A stretch of 64,000 nucleotides of DNA from an uncultured bacterium (GTDB lineage: Bacteria; Verrucomicrobiota; Kiritimatiellia; CAIKKV01; CAITUY01): NCBI GenBank assembly GCA_903895695.1, contig CAITUY010000054.1:1-64000 (forward strand), read 5' to 3'. Numbering within the stretch: position 1 is the first letter of the stretch; each line of letters begins with the position of its first letter. A program made the position numbers and the translations under genes. The notes under the pieces are model-generated. The model did no database searches. It was not told the origin of the DNA and worked only from the letters and a program-made list of their open reading frames with translations. Shown piece by piece: positions 15,827-25,155 of this stretch.

Positions 15827-16837
15827 TTACTGAGTGACTTCCTGCTCGACCGCGATCTTATAGAAATAGGGCCCCGCACCCGCTTCGTCAACCTCTACCT
15901 CACTGGTCGTGCCAGAGCTCTGCAGACCTGCAACCTTGGCAACGAAGCTCTGACCCCCGGTCAGATCGGGGGCTTGCATGATCGTATAGGTGCGAAACGC
16001 CTTGCCCTGCCATTTCAGGACAGCGTGACCAGACGCGTTACGGTCAATATCGATGGTAAGCTTAGACAACGCGTCGTTGGGATCCATTCCAGTTACGAAC
16101 TTGTCTAGATAGGTAACCCCGTCGTTGAAAGGTTGCGCGTTAGCATCGGTATTAGCCGCCAAGCCGTTTTCGGCCAACCAAGACGAGGACAAACCCGCCG
16201 AGGCCCCGCTCGTGATGATCTGTCCCCAAGGACCTATCACTTTGAAATTCTCAATCATTGCTCCTTGTATCTGACTGTCGCCGCGGGAGACGCAGACACC
16301 CACTCCAGTAACCGAAGCCAGATCCGCCTGAAAAAGGTCCTCAGAAGCCTCGACGGAGAGCGGCACCACTGACCAACCGGAATCGTAGGTCATTGGAATG
16401 TCGACATTACCCCACGCATCATCGCTTGAGGGAAGGGCAACCTCATGCCGCCACTGATGGTTGTTCGCATTCAGGTAGAAGTACACGGTGCCAGTAAAGG
16501 CCTCCTTCTTGATACCGAAGGCTACATCAGTGATCTTCTGCTGGATGTAGTTTCCGAGAAAACGACCTCCAGACGCTGCGTCGCTGGCGTAGAGGCAAGT
16601 TACCTCCGACATTGGAAACCCCAGCATCGCCGCCGCGTAGGATACCCCGAGCGCCCCGTTCGTCCATAGTCCGGAACCATCTCCGATTTTGGACCATCCC
16701 GATGCATCCGTGCTCCACTTCTCCGTAAGATTGGCGCAGGGAGTACTCTGCGTCGCTGCCATGGCCATTCCCGAAATGAGCAACACCCCGGCGAACGCAT
16801 ATCCCCCGCGCATTCCCGTTCTTTGAGTTGTCTTCAT
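15827..16837 (-). CDS. Secreted protein, beta-rich, function unknown
   Basis: This is a 336-residue protein. The start at 16837 is preferred to a start 11 codons upstream because aaagagg precedes it and the signal peptide follows directly (MKTTQRTGMRGGYAFAGVLL, cleaved after about MAMAA). Residues about 40-200 form a beta-rich carbohydrate-binding-like region. From about 245 there is GVTYLDKFVTGMDPND, a dockerin/thrombospondin-like spacing sequence common in PVC secreted proteins. The C-terminal domain has FRTYTIMQAPDLTGGQSF, a pattern seen in such surface proteins. It is the middle gene of the operon, 17 nt before the PEP-CTERM gene. Confidence 0.65.
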   Translation of the reverse strand: MKTTQRTGMRGGYAFAGVLLISGMAMAATQSTPCANLTEKWSTDASGWSKIGDGSGLWTNGALGVSYAAAMLGFPMSEVTCLYASDAASGGRFLGNYIQQKITDVAFGIKKEAFTGTVYFYLNANNHQWRHEVALPSSDDAWGNVDIPMTYDSGWSVVPLSVEASEDLFQADLASVTGVGVCVSRGDSQIQGAMIENFKVIGPWGQIITSGASAGLSSSWLAENGLAANTDANAQPFNDGVTYLDKFVTGMDPNDALSKLTIDIDRNASGHAVLKWQGKAFRTYTIMQAPDLTGGQSFVAKVAGLQSSGTTSEVEVDEAGAGPYFYKIAVEQEVTQ

Positions 16838-16888
16838 AGTGCTAACCTCTTTGCGTGTTTCGGTTGTCATCCCCCAATCGCATCATTC

Positions 16889-19423
16889 TCACTGAGGTGT
16901 CATCGACCATGTGTTCGATCCGCCAGTACGTTGATACAAGAAGCCTTGACCCGGCTGAACCGTGATGAAGTTCGTCGCATTCGCCCCCTTGCCGGACACA
17001 CCTTGGCCGATTGTCCACACTCCGTTCGTCCCGTAGGTTGCGGCCGTGTAAAGGAGGCCGTTCAACAGGAATATCCTGTCAGCGTTGCTCGCGATCGTTG
17101 ACGAGTGCGCATTCATGAAAGCCCAGTTGTGGGTCTCACTGGAGTACGGCCAGCCGACTATGTTCCACCCTGCAGCCAGAGCTACAGGGATTGGGTTGGT
17201 CTGCACCTGACCGCAGTAGACCGTGGTGGGTATCGCAGTAGGAACACCACGATGTGTAACCAGGAATCCCGTTCCCGCGGGGATGGGGTTGTTTGTCGCA
17301 GGGCCCCTCCAGTGCAGCTTATCCGGATCGAGATAGCAGGTGGTCGAGACCCCATTTGTCATGAGCTGTATGCTGTCGGCCTGTGCGTCGGTCAGATTGC
17401 CAACCAAGCCACGCGCGAGCGCCTCACCCAAGGATCCACTATAGATTCGAAGGGTATTATTGGTGCCATAGTCGATCGGCGACGTCACCCAGTAGTAGTT
17501 CGTGACTCCGGCGCCACTGTTGCGGCTCTGACTGAACCAGGCATAGGTCACAGGGTTGGTGACAGATACAGCGCCATCAGGGCTGTCGGCTGCAAGCCGG
17601 AAGAAGTACCGGTTAGTCGGAGACAGCGTCAAGGCATGCGCAACGGTGAAGGTATTGTTAGTCCCGTCCCAGCCGGTGTCAAGGGTGCCCACAAGGGTCG
17701 AGAAGTTCCCGCCTGCGGCGGAATCGCCAACGACCCGGTAAAGCCGTTGACTGCCGACCACAAAGCTCATCACGATGTCGGGATTCACATTCGTGGTGAG
17801 GCTCGCAGAGAGGAACTGCGCGTTTGTGACGCCGAAGGCAAAATTGGTAACGTTCACACCCGGAACGGACGATCCGTTCGTCACTGCGGCGGCTGAGATC
17901 TGCTGCGCGAAGTAATCCGGCACACCATCGCCATCCGTGTCAATCCACGGGGATAGGGCAACCGTGATCTCAACGTTGTCCAAGTACCCCACTGACGAAC
18001 TGTCGAGGTTTGTGATGAGCAAACCCTGATAGTAGTTGGGACTTTTACCCGAGGCAAACGCCAGATTCTGCCCAATGAGTCTCGCATACTTCGTGGCGGC
18101 GTTTCCGTTGACATCCGCAGCATAGAGAGCCCATGTCTGGGACCCGTAGTCGGACTTGGAGACGAAACGGACCCAGTCACCATTGGGAACAGAGAAACTC
18201 CCCACTTTTGTGCCATCTGGCATGATAGTGTTCGTGAGGGCGACCCAGGTGGCGCCACTAAGGGCCATTACCACGTTGTTGGTGACATAGTACTGTGCCG
18301 CCGCGGAGGATACTTCAGTTCCCTTCGTCGTCCCCGCCTGCTGGCTGGGCTTCAGCACTAAGTGAGTCCAAACACTGGTATAGGCCGGGTTGGGACCAAA
18401 GACATGGCTGGCGTAGCCGTTGTTCAGTTGCACCGATTGGTTGGCAAACCCGCCGGCCACAACCGTGGCGTTTGTAGCTGACCAGCCCTTTTGGCCGTAG
18501 AGGCTTTGGTTCAGGCGATTTCCGGCATCGAAGTAGTCGGACCAAGGGAGCGACGCCGTCATCGGAACTTTACCGGGATCGTTCGGGTCGAAGGGATCGG
18601 TCCCGAGGTATGACTCTTCGCCGTTCGACAATCCGTCGCCATCAGGATCGTCGGAGGCCTTATTCGTCGTTCCCAGGGATCCGAAGTACTGCATTTCCCA
18701 CGCGTCGACCATACCGTTATGATCTCTGTCCAACTGGAGGCCGGCAGGCACACGATTCGTAATCGTGACATCATCGATCCAAGCGCTTTGCCCGCCACCA
18801 TTCTGCATGTTGAACCAGTTGTAGCTGGGAACTGTCTGGTTGATGAAACTCTGATTCGTGGCGACAGGCGCGCCGTTGATGAAGAGGGACCAGTCCTTGC
18901 GGGCGTAGTTGTGCAGGACGCTAACGTGGATCCAATTACTTCCCTCAGGATAGTTCGTGATACTAGTGTTATAGATATCCTGGATCCAGTAGTTGGTTCC
19001 GATACCGCTGCTGCCCCCGTTCGTCCTGCAGATCGTTGCCCAAACACCATTGCTGGTAAGGAAGAACTGCGCTGTTGCATTCGGATCGGGAGCGGGCCCC
19101 GCAATCCCCGTGGACGTATCGGAGACGTAAAGCCGCGGAATCGTCCAGAAGTCACTCCATACGTTGGTGGAGACCCCGGGCAATACATTGACGAGGTTGG
19201 AAAGGTTGGCCGAGACAGGGACGACCGCAGCCTGCTTGCCGAAGTGGGCCATGTTGGTCTGAACAACGACCGTAGGGTCTGAGGCATTCCACCCGTTGGT
19301 TCCCGCCACCAATGGAGTTGCGTTGGTATATGCCTCGAAGTCGTCGATCTTGAACCCGGCGAACGCCGTTCCCGCTACGACAACCCCGACTGCCACGAGC
19401 CAGTTCTTCGATGTCATCTTCAT
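16889..19423 (-). CDS. Large secreted LamG-like protein with Ca-binding repeat
   Basis: This is an 844-residue protein. The start at 19423 follows ggggaagg and opens the signal peptide (MKMTSKNWLVAVGVVVAGTA). Two LamG-like/concanavalin regions lie at about 30-230 and 305-500, each ending in a WIDDVTIT- or LDNVEIT-type strand. Between them, residues about 235-290 carry DRDHNGMVDAWEMQYFG and DDPDGDGLSNGEE, acidic calcium-binding (thrombospondin type 3-like) repeats. A C-terminal domain near 690-840 has GWNIVGWPYS and the final GQGFLYQR-type strand, which resembles surface domains of other PVC proteins. It is the first gene of the operon and is preceded by a good promoter. Confidence 0.7.
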   Translation of the reverse strand: MKMTSKNWLVAVGVVVAGTAFAGFKIDDFEAYTNATPLVAGTNGWNASDPTVVVQTNMAHFGKQAAVVPVSANLSNLVNVLPGVSTNVWSDFWTIPRLYVSDTSTGIAGPAPDPNATAQFFLTSNGVWATICRTNGGSSGIGTNYWIQDIYNTSITNYPEGSNWIHVSVLHNYARKDWSLFINGAPVATNQSFINQTVPSYNWFNMQNGGGQSAWIDDVTITNRVPAGLQLDRDHNGMVDAWEMQYFGSLGTTNKASDDPDGDGLSNGEESYLGTDPFDPNDPGKVPMTASLPWSDYFDAGNRLNQSLYGQKGWSATNATVVAGGFANQSVQLNNGYASHVFGPNPAYTSVWTHLVLKPSQQAGTTKGTEVSSAAAQYYVTNNVVMALSGATWVALTNTIMPDGTKVGSFSVPNGDWVRFVSKSDYGSQTWALYAADVNGNAATKYARLIGQNLAFASGKSPNYYQGLLITNLDSSSVGYLDNVEITVALSPWIDTDGDGVPDYFAQQISAAAVTNGSSVPGVNVTNFAFGVTNAQFLSASLTTNVNPDIVMSFVVGSQRLYRVVGDSAAGGNFSTLVGTLDTGWDGTNNTFTVAHALTLSPTNRYFFRLAADSPDGAVSVTNPVTYAWFSQSRNSGAGVTNYYWVTSPIDYGTNNTLRIYSGSLGEALARGLVGNLTDAQADSIQLMTNGVSTTCYLDPDKLHWRGPATNNPIPAGTGFLVTHRGVPTAIPTTVYCGQVQTNPIPVALAAGWNIVGWPYSSETHNWAFMNAHSSTIASNADRIFLLNGLLYTAATYGTNGVWTIGQGVSGKGANATNFITVQPGQGFLYQRTGGSNTWSMTPQ

Positions 19424-19512
19424 CGGTTTACCTTCCCCCTTGGAAATTGGAGATGCACCCGCCCCCACACTTGACCTTGTTATTCACAAGCCTTACTCAA
19501 TTTCTACGCTCC

Positions 19513-19541
19513 ATTATCGCCAAGCTTGATGGTAGCGTCAA
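19513..19541 (-). promoter_or_regulatory. Sigma70-type promoter of the secreted-protein operon
   Basis: On the minus strand TTGACG (19541-19536) and GATAAT (19518-19513) are separated by 17 nt, each differing at one position from the consensus. An A/T-rich tract lies just upstream (19545-19575), like an UP element. The start codon of the 844-residue gene is 90 nt downstream of the -10 box. Confidence 0.7.
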
Positions 19542-19581
19542 CAGGAAAAAATGAAAAATCGATTTCTTTTTTTAGCCTTCG

Positions 19582-20133
19582 CTAGAGCGTCACGACACGC
19601 GATACGATCACGGACGCCTTAAGCGATCCGGAGGACCTTGCCCCCTTGGCATCCAAGACCAACCGATCGACGCGCAGCATCTGGGGAGAATTCTCCAGTG
19701 CGAATAAGAAGGCCACCGCCTGCGCCATGGGCGCCTCAAATTCTAGCTCGACCGCGTACTGCTCGTAATCACGATCGATGCGTGCATCGCGGGGCTTTGT
19801 AGCACCCAACGCAATCTTCGCCTGAGTCGCCAGCATCTCCACTTCGGCCACCATGGCTGAGCTTTCTTCCGCCGTCGATCCCTTCTTGCGCAACGCGTCC
19901 CCATACTGGCGGTAGTCGCGCACTACCACGTTCTTGGAGGCCGGCGCCAAGACGCGGAGATTCCGCGCCATCTGTTTTTCTTGCACGACGATCGCCTCGC
20001 CGGTCTTTCGGAAAAGACCGCGCACGGGGCCCAACGCAACCCCTGCCGAGATCAGGACGGCCGCCATAATGAGGCCGCCATGGACCAACACCGTGCGGTC
20101 CTGCAACAACGCCGAAAGCTGTGCTCGCATCAT
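19582..20133 (-). CDS. gspM: T2SS inner-membrane protein GspM/PilO-like
   Basis: This 183-residue protein starts at the ATG overlapping the gspL stop (ATGA at 20133-20130). A single transmembrane helix near residues 15-35 (LVHGGLIMAAVLISAGVA) is followed by a coiled coil and a small ferredoxin-like periplasmic domain (VELEFEAPMAQAVAFLFALE). This is the pattern of GspM/PilO, which pairs with GspL/PilN in the inner-membrane platform of type II secretion and type IV pilus machines. It is the last gene of the gspE-M run. An A/T-only inverted repeat (19546-19573) follows the stop but is not a convincing terminator. Confidence 0.7.
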   Translation of the reverse strand: MMRAQLSALLQDRTVLVHGGLIMAAVLISAGVALGPVRGLFRKTGEAIVVQEKQMARNLRVLAPASKNVVVRDYRQYGDALRKKGSTAEESSAMVAEVEMLATQAKIALGATKPRDARIDRDYEQYAVELEFEAPMAQAVAFLFALENSPQMLRVDRLVLDAKGARSSGSLKASVIVSRVVTL

Positions 20134-21581
20134 GGGTGCTTCATCCCCGTTTCGCACACGATCTCGAACTCAGTCCGGTCCTTCACACTGAGCGTACGCG
20201 GCCGCTTGACCTCGCGGAAAAGCGGCGAGGCCGCCATCGTGCTGACCAGGCGACTGCTGACCTCGGGGCCTCCGAGGCTTACACCTCGCAAGGTCAGACG
20301 CCCTTCCTCGAGTTCGAGCGAAGTGAGGCTGATGTCCGGACCGATCAAGGCGTGCAATTCCGCCACCACCGCCACAGGCAGCATTCCGCCCCGCGCCCGA
20401 CTGGTCACCAACGCCACCTTGTGCTTCATCGACTCGATCTCGTCCGCCGCCGTAGTGGTCGATTTGACGAGGGCGTTCAACCGGGCCAGATAGTGTTGCC
20501 GCGCGAATAGCGTGCTTTCCACAATAAGAGATGCGAGCACGATCACAGCCGCGATCAGCACCGCCGTGACCGTCATCGCGGCGGCCCGCCGGGAGACCGC
20601 ACGCCGCGCCAGAATGGATTCGGGTGTCAGATCGATGTCAAGACGGTCCGGTGCCAGGGCGGCGCCGGCGACCGCGGTGAGCGCCACATCGCGCCCACGG
20701 GCATCTTCCAGCGCGGAAGCGCCCGCCGAAGGGGCCTCCGCCGTGACGTCAAAACGTTCCACAGGTAAGCCTAAGATCGCACGCAAACGGTCGGTAAGGC
20801 CGTCCAAGTCGCGTAGAGCGCCGGACAACAACAGGCGGTCAAGACGACCCGAGGGCGATTCGTGGCGGAAGGTTTCCAAGGCCCGGGCAGTCTCCTGAAT
20901 CAGACGCTCGCTGCCGGTCACGGGGTCCTCGGCCACATCCTTGGCTCCCACGGCCAGACCACGGCTAAAGAGGACCATGCCGTTCTGAAGCACCAGGATC
21001 TCCGACGCGGAGGCATCCACATCGAGCACGGCTATGTCGCCGCCGAGGCCGATCGCCCCGGCGTCCATCCGATGCTGAACCGCCCCCACTATCCCGTCCG
21101 TCGACACGGTCACCAGTCTGACATTCAGCCCCAAGTCCTCGAGGACACGGCAGCGCTGGCGCATCACCGCCGAGGGCGCAATCACCAGCATGACGCGCGT
21201 GTACCCCTCGCGTGCGCCTTCCGAGAGGCGGTAGTCAAACACGATCTCGTCGCGCGAGTAGGGGGTTTGCTTGGCAATCTGGAGGTCGATCATGTCCCCG
21301 ATTTCGTGGGGATCGGCGGAAGGAAGCTCGAAGGTGCGGACCGTCACCGCCTGCCGTGGCACACAGGCGATAACATCACCCGCGCCGCAGTTGAGCGCCT
21401 TGACGGCGCGCGCCAGACCGCCGCTTGCGACTTCTCCCTCGTCAAGCTTGCGGGCCATGACGCGAGCAATCACCGGAGAGCGGCCGCGACGGTCCACTTG
21501 CACAAGTTTGACCCAGTCGCTTCCGAGTTCGATGGCTGTCACCATCTTGCCAGGTGACGTGATGTGCCGATCAGTCTTCAT
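20130..21581 (-). CDS. gspL: GspL-type protein: PilM-like actin fold fused to PilN-like domain
   Basis: This is a 483-residue protein with an 11-nt overlap with the end of gspK. Residues about 13-330 form an actin-like cytoplasmic domain with the PilM signature (VTAIELGSDWVKLVQVDR at the start, then FDYRLSEG and GDIAVLDVDASASEILVL). One transmembrane helix follows near 335-360 (AAMTVTAVLIAAVIVLASLI). The end has a PilN/GspL-type periplasmic domain (ISLTSLELEEGRLTLRGVS). GspL anchors the assembly ATPase GspE to the membrane. PilM-type actin domains are usually a separate protein in pilus systems, so a PilM-PilN fusion in the GspL role is the point of interest. A later start at 21545 is possible. 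Confidence 0.75.
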   Translation of the reverse strand: MKTDRHITSPGKMVTAIELGSDWVKLVQVDRRGRSPVIARVMARKLDEGEVASGGLARAVKALNCGAGDVIACVPRQAVTVRTFELPSADPHEIGDMIDLQIAKQTPYSRDEIVFDYRLSEGAREGYTRVMLVIAPSAVMRQRCRVLEDLGLNVRLVTVSTDGIVGAVQHRMDAGAIGLGGDIAVLDVDASASEILVLQNGMVLFSRGLAVGAKDVAEDPVTGSERLIQETARALETFRHESPSGRLDRLLLSGALRDLDGLTDRLRAILGLPVERFDVTAEAPSAGASALEDARGRDVALTAVAGAALAPDRLDIDLTPESILARRAVSRRAAAMTVTAVLIAAVIVLASLIVESTLFARQHYLARLNALVKSTTTAADEIESMKHKVALVTSRARGGMLPVAVVAELHALIGPDISLTSLELEEGRLTLRGVSLGGPEVSSRLVSTMAASPLFREVKRPRTLSVKDRTEFEIVCETGMKHP

Positions 21582-22584
21582 TCCAAGATTCAAATCTCCG
21601 CGCGGCACGATTCCATACGCACTCGATCCGTCGCTGGAAGCGGCGGCCCATGAGACATTCCCCCTCGCTCACAATCCGATATTTGTCCGACCTGACCGAC
21701 ACCACCCACCCCAATGCGTTCAACAAAGCTCGCTCGTCGCCTTCCAGCTTGAAGGATGACGAAACTGCGCCAGCCAGTCCGTCCAAAGTCCGAGTGGTAA
21801 AGATACCGCCCCCTTTCCTGAACTGCAATATCTTCCTTACCAGCGTCGTCACAGTATCACTATGACCGGAAATCGAAGCCTCAGCCCGCCGTAGAACGCT
21901 CTCCAGAACGATGGGGCCGGCCGTGTTGATGTTGATCTGCTTCGTGCCCGAGTGCACGGTAAGGTAAGGCTCAAGCCGACGAAACTGGGTGTCATCCACC
22001 CCTGGCACCGCCAGTAAATCCTGGACACAAAAAAAAGGAGTCAGAATCGGTGTCTTCGAGCCATCGCGCCCCGAGGTCTTGCGGGAGGCATCTATGGCTT
22101 TACTCAACTCGTCGGCCGCCTGCGGCGTCAGACCGCCCGCTACGATGAGAAGGCCGCGGATCACGTCAACACCGGCCTGGTTTAGGTCGATCCTCGCGGA
22201 TTCGTCGGAGGCACCGTAGTTGGTCGCGGTCCCGTCCGCCCCGCCATCCCCGGCCCTGACTACCGAGAATCGGCCATTTCCGCACGAAATGGCACAAAAA
22301 TCCGCAGGGCTGTCTGCCCACCGCTCCGACAACGCATCCCATCCGTTCGTGTCGAGCGCCAATACGGCAACGGCCGTGGCCACGCCAGCTCGGGCGGCCG
22401 CGTACGCCTGTACCCGTCCCCGCAAGCGTTCGGACGCCTCCAGGCGGCGCGCGGCCTGCACGCCGACGGCCGCCGCCAGGATGCCAAGCAGGAACAACAC
22501 CCAGACCGTCACGATCAGAATACTGCCGCCCTCAAACGCCGGGAATGAGCATGGTTCGTCGGATCTCAAGCCCCCCCCTGTCAT
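21571..22584 (-). CDS. gspK: T2SS minor pseudopilin GspK
   Basis: This is a protein of about 337 residues. The start is uncertain: an ATG at 22584 overlaps gspJ by about 50 nt, and a TTG at 22569 is an alternative. The prepilin-like N-terminus reads EGG-SILIVTVWVLFLLGILA, with Val at the position where other pseudopilins have Glu5, as usual in GspK. Two helix-hairpin-helix-like segments follow (DLLAVPGVDDTQFRRLEPYL and TKQININTA). GspK caps the pseudopilus tip with GspI and GspJ. It is flanked by gspJ and gspL in the expected order. Confidence 0.8.
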   Translation of the reverse strand: MTGGGLRSDEPCSFPAFEGGSILIVTVWVLFLLGILAAAVGVQAARRLEASERLRGRVQAYAAARAGVATAVAVLALDTNGWDALSERWADSPADFCAISCGNGRFSVVRAGDGGADGTATNYGASDESARIDLNQAGVDVIRGLLIVAGGLTPQAADELSKAIDASRKTSGRDGSKTPILTPFFCVQDLLAVPGVDDTQFRRLEPYLTVHSGTKQININTAGPIVLESVLRRAEASISGHSDTVTTLVRKILQFRKGGGIFTTRTLDGLAGAVSSSFKLEGDERALLNALGWVVSVRSDKYRIVSEGECLMGRRFQRRIECVWNRAARRFESWNED

Positions 22585-23122
22585 GTGTGAATTGAAGAAC
22601 AATCCCGACGGCCGAGGGCCTATTGGTCCGGCCCATCCACGCGGCCAACCATTCGCCCGCAGTCCCGTCGCGGTAGGAAAAACGGACCGATTCAAGGCCC
22701 GTGACAAGTACATCGCCGGCGGCAGGATGCCCGTTTCGCGGAAAGGAGCCGACACTTCGCTCCAATGTGCCTCGGCCCGTCGGCACCGCATAGCTGACGT
22801 CCTGCAAAGCGAGCGCCCCCGGCGCACCTGTGACGGTGATCAGCACGGGGAAACGCACCGCGTCTCGCTCTCCTTCGAAGGTACCCCAGCGCGTGGCCGT
22901 GGAGTTGTGGAGGTCGCGCTGGAACCACTCGGTCGCCAAGGCCGCATCCAGTGCCGGCGACGTCCCCTCGCGAGCTCGCTCCCACACGCGCACCCCCCCG
23001 GTGAAGGCGACAACAACGGCGGCGATAAGCAGGACGCCGAGCGCAGCAGCGATCAACAGTTCAATCAACGTGAAGCCCGCGCGGTTCGTGTTCGCTCCTC
23101 CATGCTCTGGCTGACTTGACAC
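22532..23122 (-). CDS. gspJ: T2SS minor pseudopilin GspJ
   Basis: This 196-residue protein starts at a GTG directly after the gspI stop. It has the prepilin motif AG-FTLIELLIAAALGVLLIA with Glu5. The body matches GspJ, with GDVLVTGLESVRFSYRDG and VGIVLQFTHDRGG. GspJ forms the tip complex of the pseudopilus with GspI and GspK. A prepilin peptidase (GspO/PilD) would cleave after Gly16; no such gene lies in this window. Confidence 0.8.
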   Translation of the reverse strand: MSSQPEHGGANTNRAGFTLIELLIAAALGVLLIAAVVVAFTGGVRVWERAREGTSPALDAALATEWFQRDLHNSTATRWGTFEGERDAVRFPVLITVTGAPGALALQDVSYAVPTGRGTLERSVGSFPRNGHPAAGDVLVTGLESVRFSYRDGTAGEWLAAWMGRTNRPSAVGIVLQFTHDRGGLEIRRTMLIPGV

Positions 23123-23509
23123 CTACGGCGATGCGGGCACCATTCGGGTCCACACGACAGCACCCGCGCCCCGGTCCCGGCGACCGGCCCGCAGTTCAGC
23201 TTCACTTAAGATCAGGCCTGTTCCGACCGTGGCGTGCCGGTCGACCAGACACACATAACCCGGAATGGCCTCATTTCCCGTATCCGGCCCTACCCCTACG
23301 GCGTTGGTCGCTACCAAGGCGAGCGCCTCCAACTGCTCCTGTGCGGCCAATGTCGAGGCCACCGTCGTGTCGGAGGCGTCCAAGGCCGATAGGGACAAGG
23401 CGTATACTCGGAGCAGGGCCGCGAACGCCGCGAAGAAGATAACGACCGCAACCAGCACCTCGACCAGGGCCATTCCCTTCCGGCCTTCAGTCCTGCCAGT
23501 TCGTGACAT
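23123..23509 (-). CDS. gspI: T2SS minor pseudopilin GspI
   Basis: This is a 128-residue protein with an N-terminal prepilin motif KG-MALVEVLVAVVIFFAAFA (Glu5 present). The body has YALSLSALDASDTTVASTLA, close to the GspI/PilV pattern. Its order between gspG and gspJ supports GspI. It overlaps the end of gspG by 23 nt. No gspH is seen between G and I. Confidence 0.75.
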   Translation of the reverse strand: MSRTGRTEGRKGMALVEVLVAVVIFFAAFAALLRVYALSLSALDASDTTVASTLAAQEQLEALALVATNAVGVGPDTGNEAIPGYVCLVDRHATVGTGLILSEAELRAGRRDRGAGAVVWTRMVPASP

Positions 23510-23888
23510 CGTCCTCCGTACCGTCCCGACCGTCCTTTCCGGACGAACTCAGGTCATAGCTCGTGGGACGGTGCGTCCCGGGACACGCATAACGGTACTT
23601 GTTACCCCAAGGATCGACCGGCCGTTTTTCCAGATAGGGACCCTTGCCGGTTGCCGACAGCAGCACGTCAAGCCCCTGGGCCGTGGTCGGATAGGCGCCC
23701 GTATCCAGATGGTACAGTTTGAGGGCCAGATCCAAGCTGCTCAAATCGCCCTTGGCGATCTTCTCCTTGGCGTCGTCAGACTTATTGATGAGGCTGGGAG
23801 CCACCATGGCAGCCAGCGCCGCGATGATGATCACCACGATCATCAACTCGATCAGCGTGAAACCGCGGGTCGCTATCCGTTGTGTCAT
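23487..23888 (-). CDS. gspG: T2SS major pseudopilin GspG
   Basis: This is a 133-residue protein. The prepilin motif is RG-FTLIELMIVVIIIAALAA. The hallmark GspG features follow: YPTTAQGLDVLL, then VDPWGNKYRY, then a calcium site with GKDGRDGTEDD before the last residues. GspG builds the pseudopilus shaft that pushes substrates through the secretin. The mature protein starts at Phe10 after cleavage. It follows gspF by 30 nt. Confidence 0.9.
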   Translation of the reverse strand: MTQRIATRGFTLIELMIVVIIIAALAAMVAPSLINKSDDAKEKIAKGDLSSLDLALKLYHLDTGAYPTTAQGLDVLLSATGKGPYLEKRPVDPWGNKYRYACPGTHRPTSYDLSSSGKDGRDGTEDDVTNWQD

Positions 23889-23918
23889 TTCAACCTCCTT
23901 CGCTGCCGTGCCGCGCGT

Positions 23919-25127
23919 TCAATGCAAGCCCTGCCCAATCTGGAATATCGGCAACAGCATGGCGAATATGATAAACCCAACGACCGCCCCCACCAACAGA
24001 ATTAGGGCAGGCTCCAGGAGGGTCGTCATGAGTCGCAGATCGCGTTCCAGTTCACGTTGGTAGAAAGCAGCGGCTTCCTGCAGCGACTCGTCCAGGCGGC
24101 CGGCTTCCTCGCCGACCGCCATCATATTGGTCAGGAACAAGGGGATTTCAGGGCGGCGGCGGAATCCATCGGCCAGCGAAGCACCCCGCCGCACGGCATC
24201 CTCTCCCACCTGGCTGACGGCCTCCTGCAGGCGCCGGTTGACCAGCGTCTTGGCGCTCAGCGCCAGAGCGCGCTCGATGGGCACGCCGCCGGCCAGAAGT
24301 AGAGCCAGGGTCCGGCAGAACCGCACGAGATCGGTATCCAGCGCAAAGCGTCCGGCCACAGGCAGGCGCAACACGAAGGCATCGAACGCCAGCCGGCCGT
24401 GACGCGTTCGCGCAAGACGGTATATCCCCCACCCTGCCGCAGCGCCCCCCGCCAAAAGCCAGCCCCACCAATTCGCAAACACACCGCTAACGGCCATGAC
24501 CACACGCGTGGGCAACGGCAACACGGTGTGCATCCCGTCGAACAGATGCACGATACGCGGCAAAAAAAACGTCAGGATGACAAACACGCTGGCCGCGCCG
24601 ATGCCCAGGACCAGGGCCGGATAGGCAATGGCGGCCAGCACCCGGCCGCGCAGTTCATCCTCGCGTTCGCGGGCCTCGGCCAGACGCAGCAGCATCTCGT
24701 CGAGCACGCCGACCGATTCGCCGGCCCGAACCATGTTGACATAGAGCTCGGAAAACAGGTGCGGAGAACGCCCCAGTGTCTCCGAAAGCGTGCTACCGTC
24801 ACGGATGGCAGAGACAATGGTGTCGACCACGGCCTTGAAGGCCGGGTTGGAACTCTGCTGCTGAATGGTGGTGAGTGCCCGCAGAATGGGCACGCCTGCC
24901 CGCAGGAGGCCGGCAAGCTGGCGGGTGAATACGGTGATGTCGCGGGCAGGAATGCGGCCGCGGCGGACCCGGCCCAGATGGTCCAGAGAACCATCCATAT
25001 CAAGCGAAATCGGACTTAGCCCCAAGGCGTCGAGTCGGGCGAGCGCGACGACCCGGCTGTCGGCCTCGATCCGCCCATCGACGGTCTCATCGGGTCCCTT
25101 CTTGGCTTTGTAGATGAAAACGGCCAT
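23919..25127 (-). CDS. gspF: T2SS inner-membrane platform protein GspF
   Basis: This 402-residue protein opens with AVFIYKAKKGPDETVDGRIEA, the GspF start. It has two copies of the T2SSF domain, the first with FTRQLAGLLRAGVPILRAL (about 65-85) and the second with FCRTLALLLAGGVPIERAL (about 265-290). Transmembrane helices lie near 165-190, 215-235 and 375-400. GspF forms the centre of the platform that GspE drives. It is separated from gspE by 28 nt. Confidence 0.9.
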   Translation of the reverse strand: MAVFIYKAKKGPDETVDGRIEADSRVVALARLDALGLSPISLDMDGSLDHLGRVRRGRIPARDITVFTRQLAGLLRAGVPILRALTTIQQQSSNPAFKAVVDTIVSAIRDGSTLSETLGRSPHLFSELYVNMVRAGESVGVLDEMLLRLAEAREREDELRGRVLAAIAYPALVLGIGAASVFVILTFFLPRIVHLFDGMHTVLPLPTRVVMAVSGVFANWWGWLLAGGAAAGWGIYRLARTRHGRLAFDAFVLRLPVAGRFALDTDLVRFCRTLALLLAGGVPIERALALSAKTLVNRRLQEAVSQVGEDAVRRGASLADGFRRRPEIPLFLTNMMAVGEEAGRLDESLQEAAAFYQRELERDLRLMTTLLEPALILLVGAVVGFIIFAMLLPIFQIGQGLH

Positions 25128-25155
25128 AGCTCTGCGGCCTCGCGGCGGACGCGCG

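Noticed and set aside
19546..19573. A/T-rich inverted repeat after gspM as terminator
   Set aside because: The stem is A/T-only and weak; it is more likely part of the UP element of the adjacent promoter.
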